Part shown: positions 29,373-38,147 of the stretch, one piece after another
How the letters are laid out: every line of letters starts with the position of its first letter
How positions within the stretch are numbered: position 1 is the stretch's first letter
Source of the DNA: Bacteroidales bacterium UBA5762
Lineage (GTDB): Bacteria; Bacteroidota; Bacteroidia; Bacteroidales; TTA-H9
DNA: 64,000 nt
Direction of reading: 5' to 3'
Assembly (NCBI GenBank): GCA_002418865.1
Contig: DIEY01000098.1
Coordinates: forward strand, 13,806-77,805
The notes under the pieces: generated by a model
The model's database searches: none
Seen by the model: the letters and a program-made list of their open reading frames with translations, nothing else
What the model was told of the DNA's origin: nothing
Made by a program: the position numbers and the translations under genes

Positions 29373-29837
29373 TTAGTGAGATAAGGTATCGCCGCTTGAG
29401 GTTGAAGTGTAATCGATAGTTTGAATGAGATTGCCGGTGGAATCATAGAATTTCCATACTCCTATTCGTTTTCCCATTTTATGTTGTCCTTCGTAAAACA
29501 GGCTGCCATTTGAATAAAATACTTTTTTAGGTCCATCTTCCAAGCCTTGCTTGTATCCTCCTTGGCTCCAAATCTTCCCATCGGGAAGCCAAGCTGTCCA
29601 AATGCTATCGCGCTGGTTGTTATAATATTTCCCTTCCATATATTTTTGCCCATTCTGATAAAATACGGATTCTCGTAAGAGAATACTGTCTTTCCCTTTA
29701 ATTTCATATTGTCGCACAATTTTTGGAGAACCGTCTTCGAACTTTTCCTCCACTATTTTGACGTGTTTTGGGCCACATGAATTGAGTAAAATGGCCATTA
29801 ATATTGAGAAAAAATAAAGTTTCTTTATCATAGTCAT
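29373..29837 (-). CDS. MORN-repeat lipoprotein (YwqK-like)
   Basis: A lipoprotein of 154 residues (lipobox LLNSC). It has tandem MORN-type strands of the YwqK kind: YYQNGQKYMEGKYYNNQRDS, WTAWLPDGKIWSQGGYKQGL and VFYSNGSLFYEGQHKMGKRI-GVWKFYDSTG. Such proteins are often auto-named toxin-antitoxin antitoxins, but no toxin is adjacent, so that label is not adopted. Two starts are possible (29837 and 29831). The first overlaps the dihydroorotase stop by one base, so the two genes share a transcript. Its function is unknown. Confidence 0.75.
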   Translation of the reverse strand: MTMIKKLYFFSILMAILLNSCGPKHVKIVEEKFEDGSPKIVRQYEIKGKDSILLRESVFYQNGQKYMEGKYYNNQRDSIWTAWLPDGKIWSQGGYKQGLEDGPKKVFYSNGSLFYEGQHKMGKRIGVWKFYDSTGNLIQTIDYTSTSSGDTLSH

Positions 29838-31183
29838 TAAAAATTATCGAACATCAATGGCATTCCCTTTTTGCTTTCGTCGAACCATCCTTCTTGGTAA
29901 ATCAGGTGGCCATTCACCCAAGTATGAGTGACCCTTGAGGAGAAATGAGTTCCTTCCATGGGTGACCAGCCGCATTTATACAAAATATTACTTGAATTTA
30001 CTTCCCATGCCTTATGAGGGTCAATGAGGACGAGATCGGCAAAATAACCCTCGCGTATAAAACCTCTTTTTTCAATATGGAAGAGTAAAGCCGGGGCATG
30101 ACACATTTTTTCTACAATTCGGGTAAGCTCAACCCCATGTTGAAATGCCATTTCGAACATAGCAGAAAGGCTGTGTTGCACCATGGGCGCTCCAGAAGGG
30201 CAACTTAGATAAGGATTCTGTTTTTCTTGAAGAGTATGAGGGGAATGATCAGTAGCTATTGTATCGATGCGGTTGTCGAGTAAGGCTTCCCATAATGCTT
30301 GCTTATCAGTAGAAGTTTTTATCGAAGGATTCCACTTGATCTTTTTCCCTTTTATTTTATAGTCGAAATCGGAGAACCAAAGATGATGTAGACATACTTC
30401 GGAAGTAATTCGTTTTTGATTTATGGGCAGAGTGTTTGTAAAAAGGTTTGTTTCATCGGCAGTAGAAAGGTGGAGGATATGTAGGCGGCTACTGAATTCC
30501 TTGGCTAGTGCAATGGCTTGTTGAGTGCTTTCTAAGCAAGCCTCTGCCGAGCGGATAGAAGAATGACATTCTATGGGAATATCGTTTCCATAAATAGATT
30601 GATAATAGGCGAGGTTTCTCTGGATAAGTTCTTCGTTTTCACAATGGGCAACAATAAGGCATGGGGCCTTTGAGAAGATGTTGATGAGGCTTTTGTCATC
30701 ATCTACCAGCATATTTCCCGTAGATGCGCCCATAAAAACTTTTACACCAGGAATCTTTTTTGGGTCAATTTTAAGAATCTCATCCAGATTATCATTTGTA
30801 GCTCCCAAATAAAAGGCATAATTGGCGAGTGAGGTTTCTGATGCTCGCTTGATTTTCCATTGAAGGGCTTCTAAATTGGTGGTTTGAGGAATAGTATTGG
30901 GCATATCCATGAAAGATGTAATTCCTCCGGCCACTGCTGCCCTTGATTCGGAATAGATATCGGCTTTATGCGTAAGTCCAGGTTCTCTAAAATGCACATG
31001 TTCGTCAATTACACCAGGAAGAAGGTATTTTCCCTGAGCTTCGACTACTCTGGCTTGACCAGCGTAAGCGCCTGAGTTTATAATTGCTTCAATATATTGC
31101 CCTTCAATAAGAATATCCTTTTCCTGAATATTCCCCTCGTTTATAATCTTCGCACCTGTAATCAACGTTTTTTGCATTTTCAT
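29837..31183 (-). CDS. pyrC: Dihydroorotase
   Basis: This zinc amidohydrolase catalyses the third step of pyrimidine synthesis, carbamoyl-aspartate to dihydroorotate. Its 448 residues fit the class I (long) type. Metal-binding motifs are DEHVHFREPGLTHK near residue 60, the HCENEELI and HILHLSTADE strands, and IATDHSPHT. The GFIREGYFADLVLID tail is standard for amidohydrolases. The enzyme is followed by the MORN lipoprotein gene with a 1-base overlap and preceded by the GT2 gene 42 bases away. pyrF lies about 1 kb upstream, also on the minus strand. The symbol pyrC is used by function. Confidence 0.93.
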   Translation of the reverse strand: MKMQKTLITGAKIINEGNIQEKDILIEGQYIEAIINSGAYAGQARVVEAQGKYLLPGVIDEHVHFREPGLTHKADIYSESRAAVAGGITSFMDMPNTIPQTTNLEALQWKIKRASETSLANYAFYLGATNDNLDEILKIDPKKIPGVKVFMGASTGNMLVDDDKSLINIFSKAPCLIVAHCENEELIQRNLAYYQSIYGNDIPIECHSSIRSAEACLESTQQAIALAKEFSSRLHILHLSTADETNLFTNTLPINQKRITSEVCLHHLWFSDFDYKIKGKKIKWNPSIKTSTDKQALWEALLDNRIDTIATDHSPHTLQEKQNPYLSCPSGAPMVQHSLSAMFEMAFQHGVELTRIVEKMCHAPALLFHIEKRGFIREGYFADLVLIDPHKAWEVNSSNILYKCGWSPMEGTHFSSRVTHTWVNGHLIYQEGWFDESKKGMPLMFDNF

Positions 31184-31225
31184 TAAGATTTCCGTTGAAA
31201 GAAGGTTTTAAAAAGAGGAAGGAAA

Positions 31226-31981
31226 TTATTCCTTAGGTTTACTGGGTAAAATCTTTTTAAATCGAAGTTTAATGACTCCTAAGGCAGCTTCTTTAAAAAT
31301 TCCTCTGCTCATTTTCGATTCTCCAGCTGTTCGATCCGTAAAGATGATAGGAATTTCTACAATTTTAAATCCTAGTTTCCATGCTGAATATTTCATTTCA
31401 ATCTGAAAAGCATAGCCCGTAAATTTAATTTGGTCGAGATTAATGGTTTGCAGCACATTGCGGCGATAACAAATAAATCCGGCCGTAGTGTCGTGGACTT
31501 TTATTCCCGTGATGAATCTTACATATTTAGAAGCAAGATATGACATTAAGATCCTTTCAATAGGCCAGTTAACAACATTTACACCAGTAATATATCTGGA
31601 ACCTATAGCGAGGTCGGCGCCGTTTTGGGCAACTGCTTGTCGTAAGCGGATCAGGTCGTTGGGATTGTGTGAAAAGTCGGCATCCATCTCGAAGATATAC
31701 TGGTAATTACGTTGAAGTGCCCATTTAAAACCATGAATATAAGCAGTACCTAATCCTTGTTTTCCGCTTCTTTCTTCTATAAAAAGCCGTTGTGGAAATT
31801 CCTTCATCAGCTCTTTAACAATCTTGCCCGTACCATCGGGTGAATTATCTTCTACAATCAGAACATCGAAAGCAGGCTCCAGTGAAAATACCTTGCGAAT
31901 AATACGCTCGATATTATCTTTTTCGTTGTAAGTAGGTATGATTACCAGGCTATCGGTCACTTGATTGAAATTATGAGGCAA
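31226..31981 (-). CDS. Polyprenol monophosphomannose synthase-like GT2 glycosyltransferase
   Basis: A 251-residue family 2 glycosyltransferase resembling dolichol/polyprenol-phosphate mannose synthases without C-terminal membrane helices. Typical motifs are present: VIIPTYNEKDNIERII, VEDNSPDGTGKIVKEL, EMDADFSHNP (the DxD-like metal site), AIGSRYITGV and PIIFTDRTAGESKMS. It probably transfers mannose from GDP-mannose to a lipid carrier at the cytoplasmic face of the membrane for glycan or protein glycosylation. It lies 42 bases upstream of dihydroorotase in the same orientation. Confidence 0.9.
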   Translation of the reverse strand: MPHNFNQVTDSLVIIPTYNEKDNIERIIRKVFSLEPAFDVLIVEDNSPDGTGKIVKELMKEFPQRLFIEERSGKQGLGTAYIHGFKWALQRNYQYIFEMDADFSHNPNDLIRLRQAVAQNGADLAIGSRYITGVNVVNWPIERILMSYLASKYVRFITGIKVHDTTAGFICYRRNVLQTINLDQIKFTGYAFQIEMKYSAWKLGFKIVEIPIIFTDRTAGESKMSRGIFKEAALGVIKLRFKKILPSKPKE

Positions 31982-32145
31982 AAATATGGAAAATCTGAAT
32001 ATTTTTCTTCGTATATGCCAAGAGAATAATTTTCATTCGTATTACTCACAAAAATCGAATCATGAAATATTATTTTGATTTTTGGGTTCGTGATTTTTTT
32101 ATAGTACAGATTGTATGAATATTAATGTAAATCAATAAGAGGTCA

Positions 32146-32976
32146 TTAAAGGAAGGCTGCTATTTGTTGTTGAAGCGTGTGAGCCGCTTCGGCTGCGCGA
32201 GTCGAAAAATCATTTCCCTGGCTAGCAAATATAACACTGCGGGATGCATTTATCAAAAGACCTCCATCGCGGTTCAGTCCATATTTTAATACTTCTTCCA
32301 AACTACCTCCTTGAGCGCCTATACCGGGGACCAATAAAAAGTGATCTGGTACCATTTTTCTAATTTCTAGGATCAAGGATGCTTGTGTTGCACCCACTAC
32401 ATACATCATATTCGAAGGTGAGGAGCCCCATTGGAGTGATTTTTTAATGATGATTTCGAAGAGTCGCTCTTTCGATCCCTCTATCTGAAGATGTTGAAAA
32501 TCAACCGCTCCCTTATTGCTTGTCAGCGTCAACAGAATCACCCATTTCCCACCGAATTCCATAAAAGGCGAAACTGAATCTATACCCATGTAAGGACTAA
32601 CAGTAATTGCATCGAAATCGAAGCAGGAGCTTTGCTTGTCGAAAAATGCCTTGGCATATTGCTGACTTGTGTTTCCAATATCACCTCGTTTAGCATCCGC
32701 TATTGTAAATATCTCGTCTCTGAAAGATTCCAGATAATCCATTGTTTTTTTCAGACTAATCCATCCGGCCAGTCCACGGCTTTCATAAAAGGCGAGATTG
32801 GGCTTATAAGCAATTGTGTAAGGAAGGGTCGCATCAATGATGGCTTTATTAAATTCGAAAACAGGATCTTCATGTGAAAGAAGCTGAGAGGGTATTTTCG
32901 TAATGTCGCTGTCGAGGCCGACGCAAAGCATGGATTTTTTATGTTGAATAAGACTCACAAGTTGTTGTCTGTTCAT
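32146..32976 (-). CDS. pyrF: Orotidine 5'-phosphate decarboxylase (type 2)
   Basis: The last step in UMP synthesis. The 276-residue length and motifs place it in the type 2 (long) PyrF group: CVGLDSDI, YKPNLAFYESRG, the catalytic DAKRGDIGNTSQQYA and GIGAQGG. It starts 7 bases after the prfA stop on the same strand, so the two genes are very likely co-transcribed. pyrF and dihydroorotase are both in this stretch but separated by the GT2 gene. Confidence 0.95.
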   Translation of the reverse strand: MNRQQLVSLIQHKKSMLCVGLDSDITKIPSQLLSHEDPVFEFNKAIIDATLPYTIAYKPNLAFYESRGLAGWISLKKTMDYLESFRDEIFTIADAKRGDIGNTSQQYAKAFFDKQSSCFDFDAITVSPYMGIDSVSPFMEFGGKWVILLTLTSNKGAVDFQHLQIEGSKERLFEIIIKKSLQWGSSPSNMMYVVGATQASLILEIRKMVPDHFLLVPGIGAQGGSLEEVLKYGLNRDGGLLINASRSVIFASQGNDFSTRAAEAAHTLQQQIAAFL

Positions 32977-32983
32977 AATAATT

Positions 32984-34057
32984 TTATTCTGAGATTTCAG
33001 CTTTCAATCGTTCAGCATTTTCGGCCAGCATCAATTGATCGATCATTTCCTGTATTTCTCCATTCATAAAGGCTGGAAGATTATAAATGGAATAATTGAT
33101 TCTATGGTCGGTAACACGTCCTTGAGGATAGTTGTAAGTGCGAATTTTTGCAGAGCGGTCTCCAGTAGAAACCATAGTTTTTCGTTTGGAAGCCACTTCA
33201 TCGAGATATTTTTGATATTCTCTTTCATAGATTCTTGTTCGAAGTATATTCATGGCTTTTTCAAGATTTTGCAGCTGTGATTTTTCGTCTTGCATTGAAA
33301 CTACAATGCCTGTAGGAATGTGAGTTAAACGCACAGCCGAGTAGGTTGTGTTCACGCTTTGTCCACCAGGCCCAGAAGAACAAAAAACATCCTTGCGTAT
33401 ATCGGAAGGTTTTATTTCTACATCTAATTCATCAGCCTCGGGCAAAACAACAACACTAGCAGCCGAGGTATGTATTCTACCTTGTGCTTCGGTTTTAGGC
33501 ACACGTTGCACTCTGTGAACTCCCGACTCATATTTCAAGGTTCCGTAAACGTCTTCTCCTGTTACATTGAAAATTATTTCCTTATATCCACCGAGACTAC
33601 CTTCAGTAAAATCTACTATTTCCACTTTCCAGCCCTTGATTTCGCAATAGCGGGTGTACATTCTAAAAAGATCGCCCGCAAACAAAGAGGCTTCATCACC
33701 TCCAGTGCCTGCCCTAATTTCTATAATGGCATTCTTGCTATCCTGAGGATCTTTTGGAAGCAGTATCAAGCGAATTTGTTCTTCCAACTGTTCTTTACGT
33801 TGTTGCAATACCTCTACCTCATCCTTGGCCATTTCACGTAATTCCTCGTCTTTTTCGGTACTCAGCATTTCCTTAGAGCTTTCGAGATTTGCACTAATCT
33901 TTTCGTATTCTTTATAGGCTTCAACTATAGGTGTCAATTCCTTATAGTCTTTACTAAGCTTTACATACCGCTTCATGTCGGAGATAACTTCGGGCTGATT
34001 CATTGTTTCTCCAATCTCGAGCCAGCGTTTATAAATAGCTTCTAATTTATCGATCAT
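32984..34057 (-). CDS. prfA: Peptide chain release factor 1
   Basis: RF1 ends translation at UAG and UAA. It is 357 residues from the chosen start MIDKLEAIYKRWLEIGE; a frame extended to 34087 adds ten residues not typical of RF1. The catalytic motif SSGPGGQSVNTTYSAVR is present. The leader fits well, as a -7 box (TAATTTTG, 34085-34092) ends 27 bases before the chosen ATG. It is followed by pyrF after 7 bases. Unlike prfB in this window, no frameshift is needed. Confidence 0.96.
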   Translation of the reverse strand: MIDKLEAIYKRWLEIGETMNQPEVISDMKRYVKLSKDYKELTPIVEAYKEYEKISANLESSKEMLSTEKDEELREMAKDEVEVLQQRKEQLEEQIRLILLPKDPQDSKNAIIEIRAGTGGDEASLFAGDLFRMYTRYCEIKGWKVEIVDFTEGSLGGYKEIIFNVTGEDVYGTLKYESGVHRVQRVPKTEAQGRIHTSAASVVVLPEADELDVEIKPSDIRKDVFCSSGPGGQSVNTTYSAVRLTHIPTGIVVSMQDEKSQLQNLEKAMNILRTRIYEREYQKYLDEVASKRKTMVSTGDRSAKIRTYNYPQGRVTDHRINYSIYNLPAFMNGEIQEMIDQLMLAENAERLKAEISE

Positions 34058-34084
34058 TCCATGGAATATTTGCAAAAAAGTTTG

Positions 34085-34092
34085 CAAAATTA
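34085..34092 (-). promoter_or_regulatory. -7 promoter box of prfA-pyrF
   Basis: TAATTTTG on the minus strand lies inside the longer possible prfA frame, which supports the start at 34057. Confidence 0.55.
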
Positions 34093-34143
34093 CAGAACTT
34101 CCTCCAGTATATTAGATAGAATTACAAAAAACAGAGAATATCC

Positions 34144-34872
34144 TTATGCCAAGGATGATGGTTTGAGGCAACGTAAATACATTTGGATAGTATTTTCGAG
34201 GCCATAATAGAGTGCATCACAAATCAGTGCATGACCAATAGAAACCTCGAGAAGACCTGGAATATTGTTGGCAAAGTACTTTAGGTTCTGAAGATTGAGA
34301 TCATGGCCGGCATTGATGCCTAAATTACAACTCAAGGCTACATTTGCCGCTTCAATATAAGGCAGAATGGCTTTTGGGGAATCCACTGGATACATCGCGG
34401 CATAGCGTTCGGTGTAAAGTTCGATGCGATCAGTGCCAATCTTAGCGGCATTTTCTATCATGTGTGTATCGGTTTCGATAAAAATAGAAGTGCGAATTCC
34501 ATGATTTTTCAATTCAGTAACCACTTCCGTGAGGAAGGATTCGTTTTTTATTGTATCCCATCCGGCATTAGAGGTAAGCGCATTGGGTGCGTCAGGAACA
34601 AGAGTTACCTGAGCCGGGTTGACCTCAAGAACTAAATCTAGAAATCTTGGAATAGGATACCCTTCGATATTGAACTCAGTAGTAAGAATTGGTTTTATGG
34701 CTCTAACGTCAGCATAACGAATGTGCCTTTCATCGGGCCGAGGATGTACGGTAATTCCTTGTGCACCAAAATGTTCACAATCTATAGCAGCTTTTACTAC
34801 ATCCGGAAGATTGCCTCCACGTGCATTTCTTAGAAGGGCAATTTTATTGATGTTTACGCTTAATTTCGTCAT
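34144..34872 (-). CDS. pdxJ: Pyridoxine 5'-phosphate synthase
   Basis: A 242-residue TIM-barrel enzyme that condenses 1-deoxyxylulose 5-phosphate with amino-acetone phosphate in the DXP-dependent vitamin B6 pathway. Characteristic pieces: [57 protein letters not shown] and GHDLNLQN. The length and motif order match the family. It lies 86 bases upstream of prfA and in the same direction, though a separate promoter box serves prfA. Confidence 0.96.
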   Translation of the reverse strand: MTKLSVNINKIALLRNARGGNLPDVVKAAIDCEHFGAQGITVHPRPDERHIRYADVRAIKPILTTEFNIEGYPIPRFLDLVLEVNPAQVTLVPDAPNALTSNAGWDTIKNESFLTEVVTELKNHGIRTSIFIETDTHMIENAAKIGTDRIELYTERYAAMYPVDSPKAILPYIEAANVALSCNLGINAGHDLNLQNLKYFANNIPGLLEVSIGHALICDALYYGLENTIQMYLRCLKPSSLA

Positions 34873-34974
34873 TTCGATGAACTATGTATTTATTTTACAA
34901 AAATACTGTTTATCACACTATACAAAACATCATAAAAACGATAGATTTTTATATCAGTTCTATCCCAAAAATTT

Positions 34975-35035
34975 AACCTTATTGCTTATTTTTGGCTTAA
35001 TAAAATTTGTTGCAAGCCAATAAGACAATAAGGTT
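34975..35035 (-). terminator. Long imperfect hairpin downstream of the secreted protein gene
   Basis: AACCTTATTG at 34975-34984 and CAATAAGGTT at 35026-35035 are perfect 10-bp complements. Inside them CTTATTTTTGGCTT and AAGCCAATAAG pair with a short bulge, giving arms of about 22 bp around a 15-base loop. On the minus strand a short T-run follows. It may be a terminator for the gene ending at 35124, or an independent structured repeat. Confidence 0.6.
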
Positions 35036-35123
35036 AATCGAGAATTTGAAGCTAAAAGTTTTCTATAGAAGCTCTGCCTCAATAAAAGAGTTTAAGATAA
35101 TTTTTGTTCTGAAAGCGATAGAG

Positions 35124-36209
35124 TTATTCTGAGATCTTTTTTTGCAGTACTTTTTTCCCTTGTTGAATTTTTAAATAATACACTGGTTGCGATGTGAGGG
35201 TTAGGATTCTATCATAATTGCCGGAGAATTTCTTCAAGATTTCATGATGAAGCAGGATGCCTTGTTCGTCGAATAATAAGACTTCCAAGTCATCAGACAG
35301 CTCTGTAGTGAAGCGGATATGTATTTTATCTGGGCCAGATCTTTTTATGATAAGTCTGTCGAGACCTAAAGGTTCTTTGGCTTGGGATGGTTTCATTGCA
35401 GAATGGGAAAGTTTTTTTAAATCTTCGGCGTTCAAATCCGTTATGTTTAAAGTTTTGGATTTCGGCCCCATTTCTGAATATCTCCGACTTTGCGCTGTTT
35501 GGCGAGATGAGTGTATATTGGCTCTTTGGCGGATGCGATTCCATACAATACTGTCACCCGTCCTTTCCCCATTTTTGAAAATAATAAGGGTATCAATTCG
35601 ACCATTTGGAGTTGCTCTGCGAATACATTGGATTTCCTTGGTCAGGGTATCGTCTTTTACGAAAATCTTTCTAATGATCTTAACAGATTTGCCAGTAGTA
35701 TCCATAATTATGGAATCGTCAATGAAAGTTCCGAATGGGCAGCCTTCCTGAAAATGGTGAAAGCCATAAGAATGTGAATCAGGCAAATGATGCTCCCTCA
35801 ACTTATGGCCCATATAGCCATGATGAGGAAATTCGGGCATTTGCCGAATGGCTTTTTCCAATTGATGCATTGCCATTTCGAGATGTCGCCTGGCTTCTAC
35901 AAGATTTTTAGAAATGTGGGGATTTCTTTTTTGCATAAAATCTCTAAAATGAGGTGGATATTCTTCCATCATCTCATCATCCCATTCTTCTGGTGGAAAA
36001 AGCATGTACAAATCTTCTAATTCATTCATGATTTCTTTCCAGTTTGTCTCATCTGGAATAGATTGAAATTCTTGTGAAGGATACTGATTATTGGGTTGAG
36101 CAGAGGACGGTGGCTGATTCTGTCCTAAAACCTGAGAATTAATGCCTAATATTAAGCTTAATAGAAAAGGGAGCATTAGGCAATGTAAAGTACTAACTAA
36201 AGATTTCAT
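35124..36209 (-). CDS. Secreted hypothetical protein with T9SS-like C-terminus
   Basis: A 361-residue exported protein. The signal peptide spans about residues 1-29 (LLSLILGINSQVLGQ), then comes a low-complexity Gln/Pro region and a Met/His/Glu-rich helical part (FRDFMQKRNPHISKN, MAMHQLEKAIRQMPEFPHHG). The final ~75 residues (DDLEVLLFDEQGILLH, YYLKIQQGKKVLQKKISE) have the strand pattern of a short T9SS sorting domain, though not a textbook one. The family was not recognised. It is divergent from the sensor kinase gene 135 bases away and may belong to its regulon; the shared promoter region is an inference. The -7 box is at 36239-36246. Confidence 0.7.
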   Translation of the reverse strand: MKSLVSTLHCLMLPFLLSLILGINSQVLGQNQPPSSAQPNNQYPSQEFQSIPDETNWKEIMNELEDLYMLFPPEEWDDEMMEEYPPHFRDFMQKRNPHISKNLVEARRHLEMAMHQLEKAIRQMPEFPHHGYMGHKLREHHLPDSHSYGFHHFQEGCPFGTFIDDSIIMDTTGKSVKIIRKIFVKDDTLTKEIQCIRRATPNGRIDTLIIFKNGERTGDSIVWNRIRQRANIHSSRQTAQSRRYSEMGPKSKTLNITDLNAEDLKKLSHSAMKPSQAKEPLGLDRLIIKRSGPDKIHIRFTTELSDDLEVLLFDEQGILLHHEILKKFSGNYDRILTLTSQPVYYLKIQQGKKVLQKKISE

Positions 36210-36238
36210 AACTTTTTTGTATTTGATTTTTGAATAGA

Positions 36239-36246
36239 CAAAATTA
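36239..36246 (-). promoter_or_regulatory. -7 promoter box of the secreted protein gene
   Basis: TAATTTTG on the minus strand ends 29 bases before the start at 36209. Confidence 0.45.
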
Positions 36247-36332
36247 ATAAGCTATTCATAATCAAAATGTTAAATGCGGTTAAAGTTTGTTAATGAAAGG
36301 TTAAAATGATTACCTAGGCGGGTAAATCAATT

Positions 36333-36340
36333 TAATTTTG
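36333..36340 (+). promoter_or_regulatory. -7 promoter box four bases before the sensor kinase gene
   Basis: TAATTTTG is followed by CATT and then the ATG at 36345, predicting a leaderless or nearly leaderless transcript. Confidence 0.5.
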
Positions 36341-36344
36341 CATT

Positions 36345-38147
36345 ATGAATAAATCGGTTATACGTATTGTGATTATTTTGAGTGGTATTTCACTGGTAAG
36401 TTTAGTGATATTGCAATTTGTATGGTTTAAGAATATGTTGCAAATGCGTGAAAACGAGTTTGATAGGGATGTGATGGCAGCTATTACAGAAACAGCACGG
36501 CGTCTTGAACGCGATCAAACCATGTTTTTTGTTTCGAACAGGCTGAGAATGCAAGCTCTCACGGATACGATTCTTGCTTCGACAGCGCAAAAAAGCCATA
36601 GGGCTATAATAGAAAAAAGTAGCCAAAGTAGAAACGCAAGATTTAGCGACAGCATACCTACAAGGCCTGTTGTTACTATAAAACGTCGTCAGAAGATAGT
36701 TCAAAATAATGGCGACAAGGAAATAGTTGTTAAGCACGAGAACAGATTGGATACTCTGTCTTCAATGAACATGTCAATTTTTTTCGGTTCTTCAATGGAT
36801 GCAATTTTACCTTTGCCCCAATTTCCTCCTGATGAATATTACGATGCAATTATTCGGCGTCAAGAAAAATTTTTCAGACAACATTTCCGAATGATGCAAG
36901 AGTTCGATTCTGCCTTTATGGGGTATGAAGAGAAAATATTTCCCAATCGTCCTAGGCCTCGACCTCAGAGGCTTAATCCAGACCTTGAATTTCAGCAGCA
37001 AGTTGAAGAACTACAGGCGCAAACCGATTTACTGAGCGATGCACTTGATCGACTGATTTTCGAAATAAAACAACTCGATATACCTGCCCGTGAACGGCTC
37101 AATGTGCCAGCTTCGTATGAGATTTTAAAACAAGAACTAAAAAATAGAAGTATTGATCTGCCTTTTGAATATGCCATCTTCGATGAGGGAAGGGATACAC
37201 TTGCACAAAGCCCTCGTTTTAATCCTACTTCTAATACCAAAATTTATGAGGCCAATCTTTTATCCGATCGTTTTTTCCAATCGGCCGATCATATAGCTTT
37301 GTATTTTCCCGATCGTAACACCCATTTGCTGAGTTCTATGCTCTGGATTATCACGGGATCGGCATTTTTTACCTTAATTTTAGTTGCCACCTTTATTATA
37401 AGTATTTTGGTGATACTTCGTCAGAAAAAAATTTCCGATGTCAAATCGGATTTCATCAATAACATGACGCATGAGTTTAAAACCCCTATTGCTACAATTT
37501 CTTTGGCCGCAGATAGTCTTGTCAATGCACGTATTATTAATGATCCCGAGAAGATTCATTATTTTACCCGTGTAATTAAGGAGGAAAGTAAAAGGATGAA
37601 CACACAAGTGGAAAGCGTGCTGCAAATGGCACTCTTGGATAAAAAAGATTTTTCGCTTCAATTGCAACCTATGGATGCCCACGACTTGATAGCTCAGGCA
37701 GTGCAAAATATCTCCATACAGATTCACAAAAGAGAAGGTGAGATTCAAATGGATTTGCAAGCCACAAATCCCATAGTCGAAGTGGATGAGGTTCATTTTT
37801 TAAATGTGCTATTTAACCTTTTGGATAATGCTAATAAATATTCTCCTCAATCTCCTCAAATTGTGGTAAGTACTTGGAATAACCATCATTCTTTATTTAT
37901 CTCGGTTAAAGATCATGGAATGGGGATGGATAGGGAAACCCGCAATCGTGCCTTCGAAAAATTCTTTCGGAAATCTACTGGAAACATTCATAACGTGAAA
38001 GGTTTTGGGTTGGGTTTGAGCTATGTAAAAGCAATCGTAATGGCTTGCGGAGGGAATATCCGTATAGAAAGTGAGCCTGAAAAAGGAAGCGAATTTATTA
38101 TTGAACTGCCGCAAATTAACCACAATGATGAATCAGCAAACAATTAA
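36345..38147 (+). CDS. Membrane sensor histidine kinase
   Basis: A 600-residue kinase with two membrane segments (about residues 7-28 and 335-358) that bracket a large periplasmic sensor region. That region contains a Pro/Phe-rich stretch and a coiled-coil-like part near 210-260. There is no obvious HAMP domain. The HisKA box DFINNMTHEFKTPIATISL holds the phosphorylated His at residue 376. ATP-binding boxes follow: N box LFNLLDNANKYS, G1 KDHGMGMD and G2 GFGLGLSYVKAIV. It overlaps the response regulator gene by about 20 bases and forms a two-component pair resembling RprX/RprY of Bacteroides; that equivalence is a guess. The signal is unknown. Confidence 0.92.
   Translation: MNKSVIRIVIILSGISLVSLVILQFVWFKNMLQMRENEFDRDVMAAITETARRLERDQTMFFVSNRLRMQALTDTILASTAQKSHRAIIEKSSQSRNARFSDSIPTRPVVTIKRRQKIVQNNGDKEIVVKHENRLDTLSSMNMSIFFGSSMDAILPLPQFPPDEYYDAIIRRQEKFFRQHFRMMQEFDSAFMGYEEKIFPNRPRPRPQRLNPDLEFQQQVEELQAQTDLLSDALDRLIFEIKQLDIPARERLNVPASYEILKQELKNRSIDLPFEYAIFDEGRDTLAQSPRFNPTSNTKIYEANLLSDRFFQSADHIALYFPDRNTHLLSSMLWIITGSAFFTLILVATFIISILVILRQKKISDVKSDFINNMTHEFKTPIATISLAADSLVNARIINDPEKIHYFTRVIKEESKRMNTQVESVLQMALLDKKDFSLQLQPMDAHDLIAQAVQNISIQIHKREGEIQMDLQATNPIVEVDEVHFLNVLFNLLDNANKYSPQSPQIVVSTWNNHHSLFISVKDHGMGMDRETRNRAFEKFFRKSTGNIHNVKGFGLGLSYVKAIVMACGGNIRIESEPEKGSEFIIELPQINHNDESANN

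Noticed and set aside
29373..29837. YwqK-type antitoxin of a toxin-antitoxin pair
   Set aside because: The protein is a MORN-repeat lipoprotein and no toxin-like gene is adjacent, so the automatic label is not adopted.
35257..35751. A 164-codon plus-strand frame antisense to the secreted protein gene
   Set aside because: It lies wholly inside the gene at 35124-36209 on the other strand, has no recognisable domain or promoter box, and the minus-strand gene has a signal peptide and a sensible C-terminus.
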